From NCBI GenBank assembly GCA_001603035.1, contig LVAS01000059.1, forward strand, positions 62,001-126,000: a stretch of 64,000 nucleotides of DNA. Reading direction: 5' to 3'. Position 1 is the stretch's first letter. Each line of letters begins with the position of its first letter. A program made the translations under genes and the position numbers. Of the stretch, positions 9,694-18,342 are shown in pieces. The notes beneath the pieces were generated by a model. That model searched no databases, had not been told where the DNA came from, and was given only the letters and a program-made list of their open reading frames with translations. The DNA comes from Clostridiales bacterium Firm_13. Lineage in GTDB: Bacteria > Bacillota > Clostridia > Saccharofermentanales > Saccharofermentanaceae.

Positions 9694-10770
9694 ATGTTGA
9701 ATGTACTGCTAACTGATGCGGCGTTTACGGGGCTAATCCGAACTTTGCGGGATGCATATGGGGCGAATGTCCGTATTATTGGGTTGTCAGGAGATCCATA
9801 TACCGCGCATCAGGAATTGCTTGACGAATTTCTTGTCGTTAAGTACTCGCGCGATCTTGATTATGTCGATAGAATCATTCAAATTGCCAATGAATTCTCC
9901 GTCGATGTGATGATTCCGATCATCACAGACGAGTTGGAGCTTCTCGCCGAGAAGAGAACATATATCGAACAATCGACGAACGCGAAAGTCTTGATCGCCT
10001 CTTTTAATTCGATTCGCATCGCCAACGATAAGGGACTTCTCTATGATGCGTTGTCGCACTCGATTGACCCGATCATTCGAGACGTTGTCCCCCCCTTTCG
10101 AATCGCCAAAACAAAAGCCGACTTGTTCTATGCTATCCGAGAATTAAAGGCATCCGGACGCGGGGTCTGTATGAAGCGTTGTCGCGGAGAGGATGCCTCC
10201 GGATTCTATCGGATTGTCGATTTTATCCCGGCTGCCGACTTTTTTGACGAGAAGGATCGCAGAAGCCTTACAACGGATGATTTGGAGAATAAACTCCGCT
10301 CAATCGGAGAAGACGAGGCGATTCCCGAATACCTTGTCTCGGAATATCTTCCCGGCGCCGAGTGGGATTGCGACGTTCTTTGCCGCGACGGGGAACTTCT
10401 CTGTGTGACAACCCGTTTGAATCTGCAAATGTTCGGAGGGCTCACATCTGTCCTTCGCGTCGAATCGAATCCGACACTCGAGGCGCACTGCGGAAGGATT
10501 GTAAAGGAGCTAAAGCTCTCCTATGCCGCCTGCATCAGTTTTCGCGAGGATATATCCGGTGTTTATAAACTGCTAGAGATTAATCCGCGTATGATGGGGA
10601 ATATTCTTGTGTCCTCTTGGGCCGGCAATAATTACGCGAAGATGTGCGTAGATCTTCTGAATGGGCATCCGATCTCTGCGACGGTGCCGAAATCAGGGAT
10701 TGTCAGTTCTCTTTATTATGATCAGATGCGGCTTGACCGCAAAATCCCGACGGAAGAAGGAACCAAATGA
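9694..10770 (+). CDS. ATP-grasp domain protein (carbamoyl-phosphate-synthase-like ligase)
   Basis: VSEYLPGAEWDCDVLCRDGELL and YKLLEINPRMMGNI, the ATP-grasp metal-binding/catalytic motif. Likely start MLNVLLTDAAFTGLIR at 9694. Confidence 0.85.
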   Translation: MLNVLLTDAAFTGLIRTLRDAYGANVRIIGLSGDPYTAHQELLDEFLVVKYSRDLDYVDRIIQIANEFSVDVMIPIITDELELLAEKRTYIEQSTNAKVLIASFNSIRIANDKGLLYDALSHSIDPIIRDVVPPFRIAKTKADLFYAIRELKASGRGVCMKRCRGEDASGFYRIVDFIPAADFFDEKDRRSLTTDDLENKLRSIGEDEAIPEYLVSEYLPGAEWDCDVLCRDGELLCVTTRLNLQMFGGLTSVLRVESNPTLEAHCGRIVKELKLSYAACISFREDISGVYKLLEINPRMMGNILVSSWAGNNYAKMCVDLLNGHPISATVPKSGIVSSLYYDQMRLDRKIPTEEGTK

Positions 10771-11690
10771 CGAATCTGAATTTTCACAGACTGTCCGCAG
10801 CTGACCGTGACCTTTATGAAAAATATTACGCTTTATCCGGAACCGAATTGACCGATCTTACATTCTCGTGCCGTATTTCTTGGGATCCCGTCTTTCGAAC
10901 CGAGGTTGCCTTCTATTCCGACACCTGCCTGATGATTTCGGACGGAGGAGGATATACCGACCCGCACCTCCTGATGCCGCTCGGCGATTATGATTCGAAC
11001 AAATTAGATGCGATCTTGCTTTTAGTCGAGGAGGTATTCCGATCTCGCGGATGGAAACTGAAAATTATGTGTATTGACGAATCCAAGACAGATATCTTTC
11101 GATCCCTTAAACACTTCACCTGCGATCTCGCTTTTTCGGAAGATGCTTCTGACTACGTGTATGACGCCGAATCTTTACGGCTTCTCGTTGGGAACCAACT
11201 CCATAAGAAGAGAAATCATGTCAATAAGTTTGTGCGCACCTACCCGAACAGCGAATACAAATCGCTGACCGGAGCTGACAAGGAGGAATGTTTGCGCCTC
11301 GTAAGGCGTTGGTGTGAGTCAAAGGGAATTGATCCCGACGACAAGAACGAGAGCGATTATCGGATGATCGACGCACTCTTTGAAATGTATGATCAGCTCG
11401 ATTTGCGCGGCGGAATGATCCGTATTGATAATGAGGCGCGTGCTTTTTCGGTCGGACACTTGGGGAATCATAAGACGGCGTTCATTCATTTTGAAAAGGC
11501 GGACCCGGCATATGACGGAATTTATTCCGCCATCAACCAATTCGTACTGAAATCGGAATTTCCCGAAGCTTTACTGGTGAATCGCGAAGAAGATCTGGGA
11601 ATCCCCGGCCTTCGCAAAGCCAAGCAGTCTTACTTTCCGCTCTTTCTTCGAAAGAAATTCAAAACATGGCCGCAACATAAATATGAATAA
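10767..11690 (+). CDS. DUF2156 / LPG_synthase_C-like (GNAT-fold aminoacyltransferase-like) protein
   Basis: LVGNQLHKKRNHVNKF and LVNREEDLGIPGLRKAKQSYFP are characteristic of standalone DUF2156 proteins. 4-bp overlap with the ATP-grasp gene. Confidence 0.85.
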   Translation: MTNLNFHRLSAADRDLYEKYYALSGTELTDLTFSCRISWDPVFRTEVAFYSDTCLMISDGGGYTDPHLLMPLGDYDSNKLDAILLLVEEVFRSRGWKLKIMCIDESKTDIFRSLKHFTCDLAFSEDASDYVYDAESLRLLVGNQLHKKRNHVNKFVRTYPNSEYKSLTGADKEECLRLVRRWCESKGIDPDDKNESDYRMIDALFEMYDQLDLRGGMIRIDNEARAFSVGHLGNHKTAFIHFEKADPAYDGIYSAINQFVLKSEFPEALLVNREEDLGIPGLRKAKQSYFPLFLRKKFKTWPQHKYE

Positions 11691-11801
11691 ACATGACTGT
11701 TTCTTCATTTTCCTCTGCGATTTATCACATTTATGAGAAATCTTGACAGAAATCGTATATAATAATTCCCGAAACGTAAAATTGACCGGAGGGATATCAC
11801 T

Positions 11802-12491
11802 ATGGCTTCAGCACCGCACATTCTTATTTGTGATGACGATCCCGTTGTTCATGAGTCTTTGGGTATCTATCTGGAGAACGAACACTTTACGTATTCCAGT
11901 GCCTTTGACGGGAAAGACGGACTGGCACACGTAATCGCCGACAAACCGGATCTGATTATCCTCGATCTCATGATGCCGGAAAAGACCGGAATCGAAGTTT
12001 GCCGCGAGATTCGCAAGACACTTTCAACGCCCATAATTATCCTTACCGCTAAAGGAGAAGAGATCGATCGAGTTCTCGGTCTCGAACTCGGAGCGGACGA
12101 CTATATTGTTAAGCCATTCTCCCCGCGTGAGGTTATCGCCCGTATCAAGGCGGTTCTTCGCCGTATCGCGGAGCCGCAGGAGACTGGTTCCCTTCTGCGT
12201 TTCGACGGTCTTGAGATCAACCTCGATAATTATCAGGTTAAGGTCAATAACGAACTTGTCGCATGCACACCGAAGGAAGTGGAGATTCTTCACCTGCTCG
12301 CTTCTCATTTAGGACAGGTTATGGATCGCGAGCAGATTCTGTCGCTTGTCTGGGGATATGATTATTTTGGCGATACCCGTACCGTTGATACCCACATTAA
12401 GAGGATCCGCCAAAAGATCTGCTACGAAGGTGCGCCGTGGTCTCTCATTACGGTTTACGGTGTCGGATATAAATTTGAGGTCTCCGCCTGA
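11802..12491 (+). CDS. OmpR/PhoB-family response regulator
   Basis: Receiver domain (ICDDDP, LIILDLMMPEKTG, IILTAKGEE, VKPFSPREV) plus winged helix (VDTHIKRIRQKI). Confidence 0.95.
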   Translation: MASAPHILICDDDPVVHESLGIYLENEHFTYSSAFDGKDGLAHVIADKPDLIILDLMMPEKTGIEVCREIRKTLSTPIIILTAKGEEIDRVLGLELGADDYIVKPFSPREVIARIKAVLRRIAEPQETGSLLRFDGLEINLDNYQVKVNNELVACTPKEVEILHLLASHLGQVMDREQILSLVWGYDYFGDTRTVDTHIKRIRQKICYEGAPWSLITVYGVGYKFEVSA

Positions 12492-14293
12492 TGTTTCGCA
12501 GTCCCCTTCTTCGTCGTATCGTATGCCTGATGATTCTTTCTCTCGCTGTCTCGGCGGCGCTTGCGAGCGTGCTCTTTTTTTTGGCGTCCTCTCAGACTCT
12601 TGAGGTGAATGAACAGAACACACTTCTCGAACGTGCGTATTCGATTGCCGACAACTACACAGAGCGAGATGTCGCCTTTTCCGATTATCCTTGGAAGGAA
12701 TTATCGACCGAAATTGATTTCGTCGGTTCCAACGTGTTTCTTTTTGATGCGGACGGGAAAGAGATTACTGCGTCTGCCTCTGACTCGGATGTGAGGCAGA
12801 AAGCGATTCAATATACGGAGACGTATTTGCAGGCGAATTTGCTTCCGACGCTGAGCGGAAAGACTTTTGATACCGCGATTCTTACGAAGAAAGATCTCCC
12901 CGGAAAGCTTCTGATCGTGCAAGTGCCGCTGCTCTCTTCCCAAGGGGAGATTCAGGGTTATCTTGCGCTTTCGTCTACACTCGACGCAATTTCCGCCATT
13001 CAGAAAGGCCTGATCGAAGTCCTCGCAATCTCAATATTTGTCGCTTCCTCTGCCATGCTAATCCCGATTTATTTCGCCGTTTCTCGTTTGGTAAAGCCGT
13101 TACAGGCGGTCAATTCGGCCGCGCGGAGTTTTGCCAAAGGCGACTTCTCTGTTCGCGCAAATACGCGTTCCAAAACAGAAGCCGGCGAACTGGCATTGTC
13201 ATTTAATGAACTCGCGGACCAGCTCTCCGTTTCTATTTCCGAATTGACGGTGGAACGCAATCGGTTGAAGGAGATCTTTGATGTCATATCCGAAGGTATC
13301 GTAAGCGTTGATCTTGATTTGAAGCCGGTGTATTCCAACCCGGCGATCCATACACTCTTTGAAGGTGCCAAGAAGAAGAATTTCTTCGCACAAAGGTTAC
13401 AACTCATCCCTTTCGATGAGGTGTGGGATGATTTTCGCAAGTGTATCCAGGAAGGTGTCACATTAGAAAGGACACTCGACGCACGCGACAGCGCCTATTC
13501 TTCTACGATTGTTCCGACTTTCGACAATGCGGGCAAAGTCGCAGGCGCGACGGGCTTTTTCCGCGACATCTCCGAATCGGAGCGCTTGGAACAGACGCGC
13601 CGCGACTATGTTGCGAATGTCTCTCACGAACTTCGCACCCCTCTCACCGCCCTGCGCGGACTCGTCGAACCGCTCGCCGACGGAATGGTCAAGAATGAGA
13701 CGGACCGGATGCGTTACTACGGAATTATTCTGCACGAAACAATGCGTTTGTCTCGCCTGATCGACGATATGCTTGAATTATCCCGCCTGCAGGCCCGGAC
13801 AATCGCCTTCAAAACATTCCCGTTCGACCTGAATATTCTGCTCACCGAATTGAAAACCAAGTTTACGCCGATCATGCGAGACGCCGACCTCACATTCGAT
13901 ATTGCGTTCAGAAGCGGCCCCTGCCCGACAGTTATGGGAAATCCGGATCGCGTCGAGCAGATTCTCGTTATCTTGATGGATAATGCCAAGAAATATACGC
14001 CCGCCGGCGGTTCGATTACAATTACGACCGAGTTAAACGAGAAACAGGATCAGGTTCTCGTCTCTGTTATCGACACCGGACAGGGAATTCACGAGTATGA
14101 TATCGATCACATTTTTGATCGATTCTATAAGGCAGATCGTGCGCGCGGCAAGAAGGGAACCGGCCTCGGACTTTCGATCGCGCGAGAGTTGCTGAGTTAT
14201 ATGGGAGAGACAATTTCGGTACAAAGCGAATACGGAGAAGGAACGACTTTCACGTTCACATTGAAGTGTGTACGCGGAACGTCTTGGTATTAA
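12491..14293 (+). CDS. Membrane sensor histidine kinase (HAMP-PAS-HisKA-HATPase)
   Basis: Two TM segments, VSHELRTPLTALRG H-box, DNAKKYTPAGG N-box, GTGLGLSIAREL. Adjacent to the cognate response regulator. Confidence 0.95.
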   Translation: MFRSPLLRRIVCLMILSLAVSAALASVLFFLASSQTLEVNEQNTLLERAYSIADNYTERDVAFSDYPWKELSTEIDFVGSNVFLFDADGKEITASASDSDVRQKAIQYTETYLQANLLPTLSGKTFDTAILTKKDLPGKLLIVQVPLLSSQGEIQGYLALSSTLDAISAIQKGLIEVLAISIFVASSAMLIPIYFAVSRLVKPLQAVNSAARSFAKGDFSVRANTRSKTEAGELALSFNELADQLSVSISELTVERNRLKEIFDVISEGIVSVDLDLKPVYSNPAIHTLFEGAKKKNFFAQRLQLIPFDEVWDDFRKCIQEGVTLERTLDARDSAYSSTIVPTFDNAGKVAGATGFFRDISESERLEQTRRDYVANVSHELRTPLTALRGLVEPLADGMVKNETDRMRYYGIILHETMRLSRLIDDMLELSRLQARTIAFKTFPFDLNILLTELKTKFTPIMRDADLTFDIAFRSGPCPTVMGNPDRVEQILVILMDNAKKYTPAGGSITITTELNEKQDQVLVSVIDTGQGIHEYDIDHIFDRFYKADRARGKKGTGLGLSIARELLSYMGETISVQSEYGEGTTFTFTLKCVRGTSWY

Positions 14294-14296
14294 CGG

Positions 14297-15076
14297 ATGA
14301 CAGACGACGATAACGCCGCTTTGCATGTAAACGGCGTTCGAATTAATCGATACATCAGTTCGAGCGGATATTGTTCTCGCCGGGAGGCAGATACATTTGT
14401 CGCGGAAGGAATCGTCACAATTGACGGAAATCCGGCGGAACCCGGCTCCAAAGTGCTTCCGGGCCAAGTCGTCAAAGTCGGCGGGGAGCCGATTTTGCCC
14501 GATGAGAATCTGATCTATATCGCGCTGAATAAGCCTCTCGGTATCACCTGTACCACAGATCGACGCGATGAGTCGAATGTTATCGATTATCTCGGCATGG
14601 ATAAGCGGGTCTTTCCGATCGGACGTCTGGACAAGATGTCGACAGGTCTTTTACTCCTTACAAATGACGGCGCCATTGTCAATCGACTTTTGCGTGCGGA
14701 GGGCCGGCATGAGAAAGAGTATCTTGTGGAAGTAAACAAACCGCTGACAGAAGAATTCATAAGCGCCATGCAAAGCGGAGTTCCGATTCTGGACACCGTG
14801 ACACTTCCCTGCAAAGTGATTCAGGTCGGCCCTTCAACCTTCCGTATTCTTCTTACGCAAGGTCTAAATCGCCAGATTCGACGGATGTGCGAGTATCTCG
14901 GCTATTCGGTTCGTCGCCTCAAGAGAACGCGAATCCTGAATATCGATCTGGGAACGCTGCCTATGGGAGAATGGCGTCGATTGACGATGAAGGAGATTCG
15001 CGATCTGAAAGCTCTAACGGATCCGACATATTCCAAGGCGAGAAGAAGATCGTCCCGCGATACGTCTTCTTCTTAA
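14297..15076 (+). CDS. RsuA/RluB/RluF-family pseudouridine synthase
   Basis: S4-like N-terminus (RINRYISSSGYCSRREADTFVAEGIVTIDG), FPIGRLDKMSTGLLLLTNDG, LTQGLNRQIRRMCEYLG. Confidence 0.93.
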   Translation: MTDDDNAALHVNGVRINRYISSSGYCSRREADTFVAEGIVTIDGNPAEPGSKVLPGQVVKVGGEPILPDENLIYIALNKPLGITCTTDRRDESNVIDYLGMDKRVFPIGRLDKMSTGLLLLTNDGAIVNRLLRAEGRHEKEYLVEVNKPLTEEFISAMQSGVPILDTVTLPCKVIQVGPSTFRILLTQGLNRQIRRMCEYLGYSVRRLKRTRILNIDLGTLPMGEWRRLTMKEIRDLKALTDPTYSKARRRSSRDTSSS

Positions 15077-18000
15077 AAGGCGCACTCGTCTCTTTTCCGG
15101 TACGGTCAATTCCTCGTTGATACAAATCAAGGAACAATTCAAAGCTGTCCTTCCCTTTTAGTTCTTCCGGATGTTGCCGCGAATCGATCTCTTCCGGCGA
15201 AAATGCCGTTCCCGTAAAGGAAAACGGATTGTTGTCCTCCGCTGTAATGCGTAGTCCTGTCTTCCCGTCCGCAGACAGGATTAGAACCCGCGTATCACAA
15301 TGCGCACCGGTCTCTTGCGGTCGAGCGTACATGTGAAAAAGGTCTCTCACATCCTCTTCATAGCGCCCGATACGGACGGATTCCCGACGATCCGGATAGG
15401 ACTCTCCCGGTCCTCTTCCATACCAGATCAGCCGACGGAACTCCCATGGAATTCGAACTCGAAATCCGTATCGCGGCATCTCGTATTTGGGTGTGCAAGC
15501 GAGCGTGATCGCGACGGTTCCTCCGGGTGTCAATCGATACTGGACGAGGACTTCGCCAATAAATGCGGCACTGCGATAATGCGAAATAAGAACAAAGTCC
15601 TCCCCGTCCATTTCATAATGGAATCGGTGAAATTGAAGATCGCGCTGTATCGTCCTCCAATCCGTCTCGCGGGAAAAGATCGTCGCCGCGAGGACGTAGG
15701 ACTGGTCTGTACGGTCAGTATTGGTTGCGGCGCGATAGAAACTCGGGCTAAGCGTGCCGGAGAGAAACTGGAGACTTCCGACAGAGATTCCCGACAATCC
15801 ACCTGTGCGCCGCGAAAAAAGGGTGCGCACGAGACGGTCTGAAGCAAAGATTCGGGACGGATTTGTCGCGACGGATATCTCATGGCCGGAAGTGACCTCG
15901 TCCGCCACAAACGGAGATAATTCACTCTCTTTTGGGGGTAGAGGGGTATTGGGAAGAACGGTGTCCGCGACAAATAGAACCTGTTGATAAAACGCAAGTT
16001 CAAATCCCTTTTCTGCCCAGGGCAAGGGAGCCGACGTGGTCACTCCGATATCGAGAATCACCTCTTGGCAAATTTCCGGAGGCATCTTTGCAATCTCTTC
16101 GCGCAATTGCATAAGCGTAAACGGCAACACGATTCTGCGATGACCGAGAGGCGGGATCGGCGGAACCTCGCCTTGTCCCTTCCGGATCGGTCGTCCCCCG
16201 AAAAGTATTCTCCATGTCAGATCAAGCGCCGGCGTAGCCGCCAGAGAATGCATATTCGACATGGTTATATCTGCGGGATTCTCTTCCGGCGAAATAAAGT
16301 GAATCGTCTCACATTGCTTCTTAATATCCGCATACACCGGGTGGGGATTGCGGTCCGCCGAGCAGATTCCTTGCGCGATCGGAATATCCGTCTTTTCATG
16401 AAAGGTCTCCATATCTCCCTTATGTACGTATCGGTAAGGAGAAAGGTCATCCGGGCGAGCAGAACGTCCGTTGATCCCGGCAAAAATGGATACACCTTCG
16501 CCAAACTTCTTTTGAAGGTTCTCTTTGTCCAAGCAGATATCCGTCCACTCTCCGAACAGGATCCCCGAATCGCCGGGGAACGGCGCAATATCGGAGACCG
16601 CTTTATGGCGTGAAGAAGCCATGTAGAACGGTCGTCCCGGGTCCTCCGAAAGGAGTTTCTGTTTCAATGCAAAACAGCGATTCTCATCTTCTTCTTTGCC
16701 TGCAAGCGACCATGCAACAATCGCGGGATGGTGTCCGAGCGAAAAGAGCATATCCTCCATCGATTCCGGATCCGCCTGCGAAATCACAAGAATTCCATAC
16801 TCGTCACAAAGATCATAAAAATTAGGGTCAGCCGGATAATATGCGCAAATCACGGTATTCAATCCGGCTTGCTTCATAAGTTCGATATCCCGTCGCATCC
16901 GATCCCTTCCTACGGAAAGCCCCTTTTCGGGATCAAACCCGAAATATCGCACCGCCTTAAGCGGAACCGGAATACCGTTTAGATAGAGTCTGCCGGAATT
17001 CGCTTCCACCCGCCTTATTCCGAATCGGATCTTCTTTGCCGCGATAACCCGATCCAAATGATGGGTAAGCGTTAGGAGCAAATCGTAACGGGTCGGCTCG
17101 GCAAAAGTCCACAATGACACTCGCTCAAGCGGAATCGTCAGATCCACCGTTTGTTCGGAATTTGCCGGAAGGACAACTTCGGAAGCGGTCGTTTGACGGA
17201 ATATCTCCGGAAGATGATACGGGTCATACTCTTCGGGCACCGAAAATATCGACGGGGTCAATTCAACCGGTATCGAGAGGTCCGTATGATTTCGAAGCGC
17301 CACGCGCACTCGTAAGAAAGCCGTTACCTTATTACCGGTGTCCGCATGCATCGGAGTGTTATTCGGCTGATCGACCTCTTCTCGGATTGTGGTCTGTATG
17401 GCGACATGGCGAATCTCGACCAGGGATTCCGCCACGATCTCAGGCATACGAAAGATTCCGCTCATGCCAAAGAATCCGCCGCTCTTCTTCAGTCTGCCGT
17501 GAGAATCATGGTTCTGACGATAAACGAGAAGCGTTATACACACGTTTGTTCCGGAGATCCATGGCGTTAAAAGGATTCTTTTCGATGTGACAAAGGCAGA
17601 CGATTCAACGACAAATTCTCCGTCAATATACAGCTCAAAGCGACCGCAGATACCGGCACAGTTAAAATAGACTGCCCGATCCGAATACGTATCCGGCAGG
17701 GATACCACGCTTCGAAATACACCGACATCATCCTCTGTCTCCGATCCGGACAATGACGAGAAGAAACTTCGGATCTGCTCCGACGCCTTCTTGTCATTCT
17801 TTCTTTCCGTATCGTAACTCAAATCCTCGGCAAGGCCATATCCTTCTTGTTGCCATACAGTCGGAACTTCCATGACGGGCCAGGTGCGGTCGTCAAAGAG
17901 AACGGACGAGAAATCCGCAGGAACCAGATCTCGATTCTCGGCATGAAAGAAACGCCATTTTGAAATCGGCAAATGCCATTTATTCTCCGCCCTGCCAAAC

Positions 18001-18086
18001 AAAGGAAGTGTTTTGCCGGGAAAGATCTCTGTAGTACTGTCATATGGATAAAAAGAATCCACGCCGGACTCGGGTCTCATACACAA
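14961..18086 (-). CDS. GH2 (LacZ-like) beta-galactosidase family protein with apparently degenerate active-site motifs
   Basis: LacZ-type order: N-terminal jelly roll, TIM-barrel-like middle, Bgal_small-like end (LIWYGRGPGESYPDRRESVRIGRYEEDVRDLFHMYARPQETG). Confidence 0.85.
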   Translation of the reverse strand: MCMRPESGVDSFYPYDSTTEIFPGKTLPLFGRAENKWHLPISKWRFFHAENRDLVPADFSSVLFDDRTWPVMEVPTVWQQEGYGLAEDLSYDTERKNDKKASEQIRSFFSSLSGSETEDDVGVFRSVVSLPDTYSDRAVYFNCAGICGRFELYIDGEFVVESSAFVTSKRILLTPWISGTNVCITLLVYRQNHDSHGRLKKSGGFFGMSGIFRMPEIVAESLVEIRHVAIQTTIREEVDQPNNTPMHADTGNKVTAFLRVRVALRNHTDLSIPVELTPSIFSVPEEYDPYHLPEIFRQTTASEVVLPANSEQTVDLTIPLERVSLWTFAEPTRYDLLLTLTHHLDRVIAAKKIRFGIRRVEANSGRLYLNGIPVPLKAVRYFGFDPEKGLSVGRDRMRRDIELMKQAGLNTVICAYYPADPNFYDLCDEYGILVISQADPESMEDMLFSLGHHPAIVAWSLAGKEEDENRCFALKQKLLSEDPGRPFYMASSRHKAVSDIAPFPGDSGILFGEWTDICLDKENLQKKFGEGVSIFAGINGRSARPDDLSPYRYVHKGDMETFHEKTDIPIAQGICSADRNPHPVYADIKKQCETIHFISPEENPADITMSNMHSLAATPALDLTWRILFGGRPIRKGQGEVPPIPPLGHRRIVLPFTLMQLREEIAKMPPEICQEVILDIGVTTSAPLPWAEKGFELAFYQQVLFVADTVLPNTPLPPKESELSPFVADEVTSGHEISVATNPSRIFASDRLVRTLFSRRTGGLSGISVGSLQFLSGTLSPSFYRAATNTDRTDQSYVLAATIFSRETDWRTIQRDLQFHRFHYEMDGEDFVLISHYRSAAFIGEVLVQYRLTPGGTVAITLACTPKYEMPRYGFRVRIPWEFRRLIWYGRGPGESYPDRRESVRIGRYEEDVRDLFHMYARPQETGAHCDTRVLILSADGKTGLRITAEDNNPFSFTGTAFSPEEIDSRQHPEELKGKDSFELFLDLYQRGIDRTGKETSAPFKKKTYRGTIFFSPWNMSDPLELSDRESPSSSIDAILP

Positions 18087-18248
18087 TTCTCCATGTCATG
18101 CTCGTGATCGCTCGACGAAAGGGTCGAACATATATATATTAACACCCGTACAACAAAAGCAGATATCAATCCTGTTTCATTTCGACGATGGGGCACGAAA
18201 ATATCACATATCCGACTCGATAGGAACGGTTCTGCGAAGAAATGCGAC

Positions 18249-18302
18249 AAAAAAACCGGGTCATCTCATCCGGCATAGCCATTTGCCGGATGAGACAACC
18301 CG
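18249..18302 (-). terminator. Strong Rho-independent terminator of hppA
   Basis: CGGGTcatCTCATCCGGCA / TGCCGGATGAGacaACCCG, followed on the minus strand by a run of Ts. Confidence 0.8.
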
Positions 18303-18342
18303 ATTCTGCGTCAACCCTTCAGGTCAATCTGGAAGGTAACCT

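Noticed and set aside
11802-14293. Assigning the two-component system as PhoP/PhoR
   Set aside because: The architecture fits, but no pst/pho genes are adjacent, so no specific gene symbol is justified.
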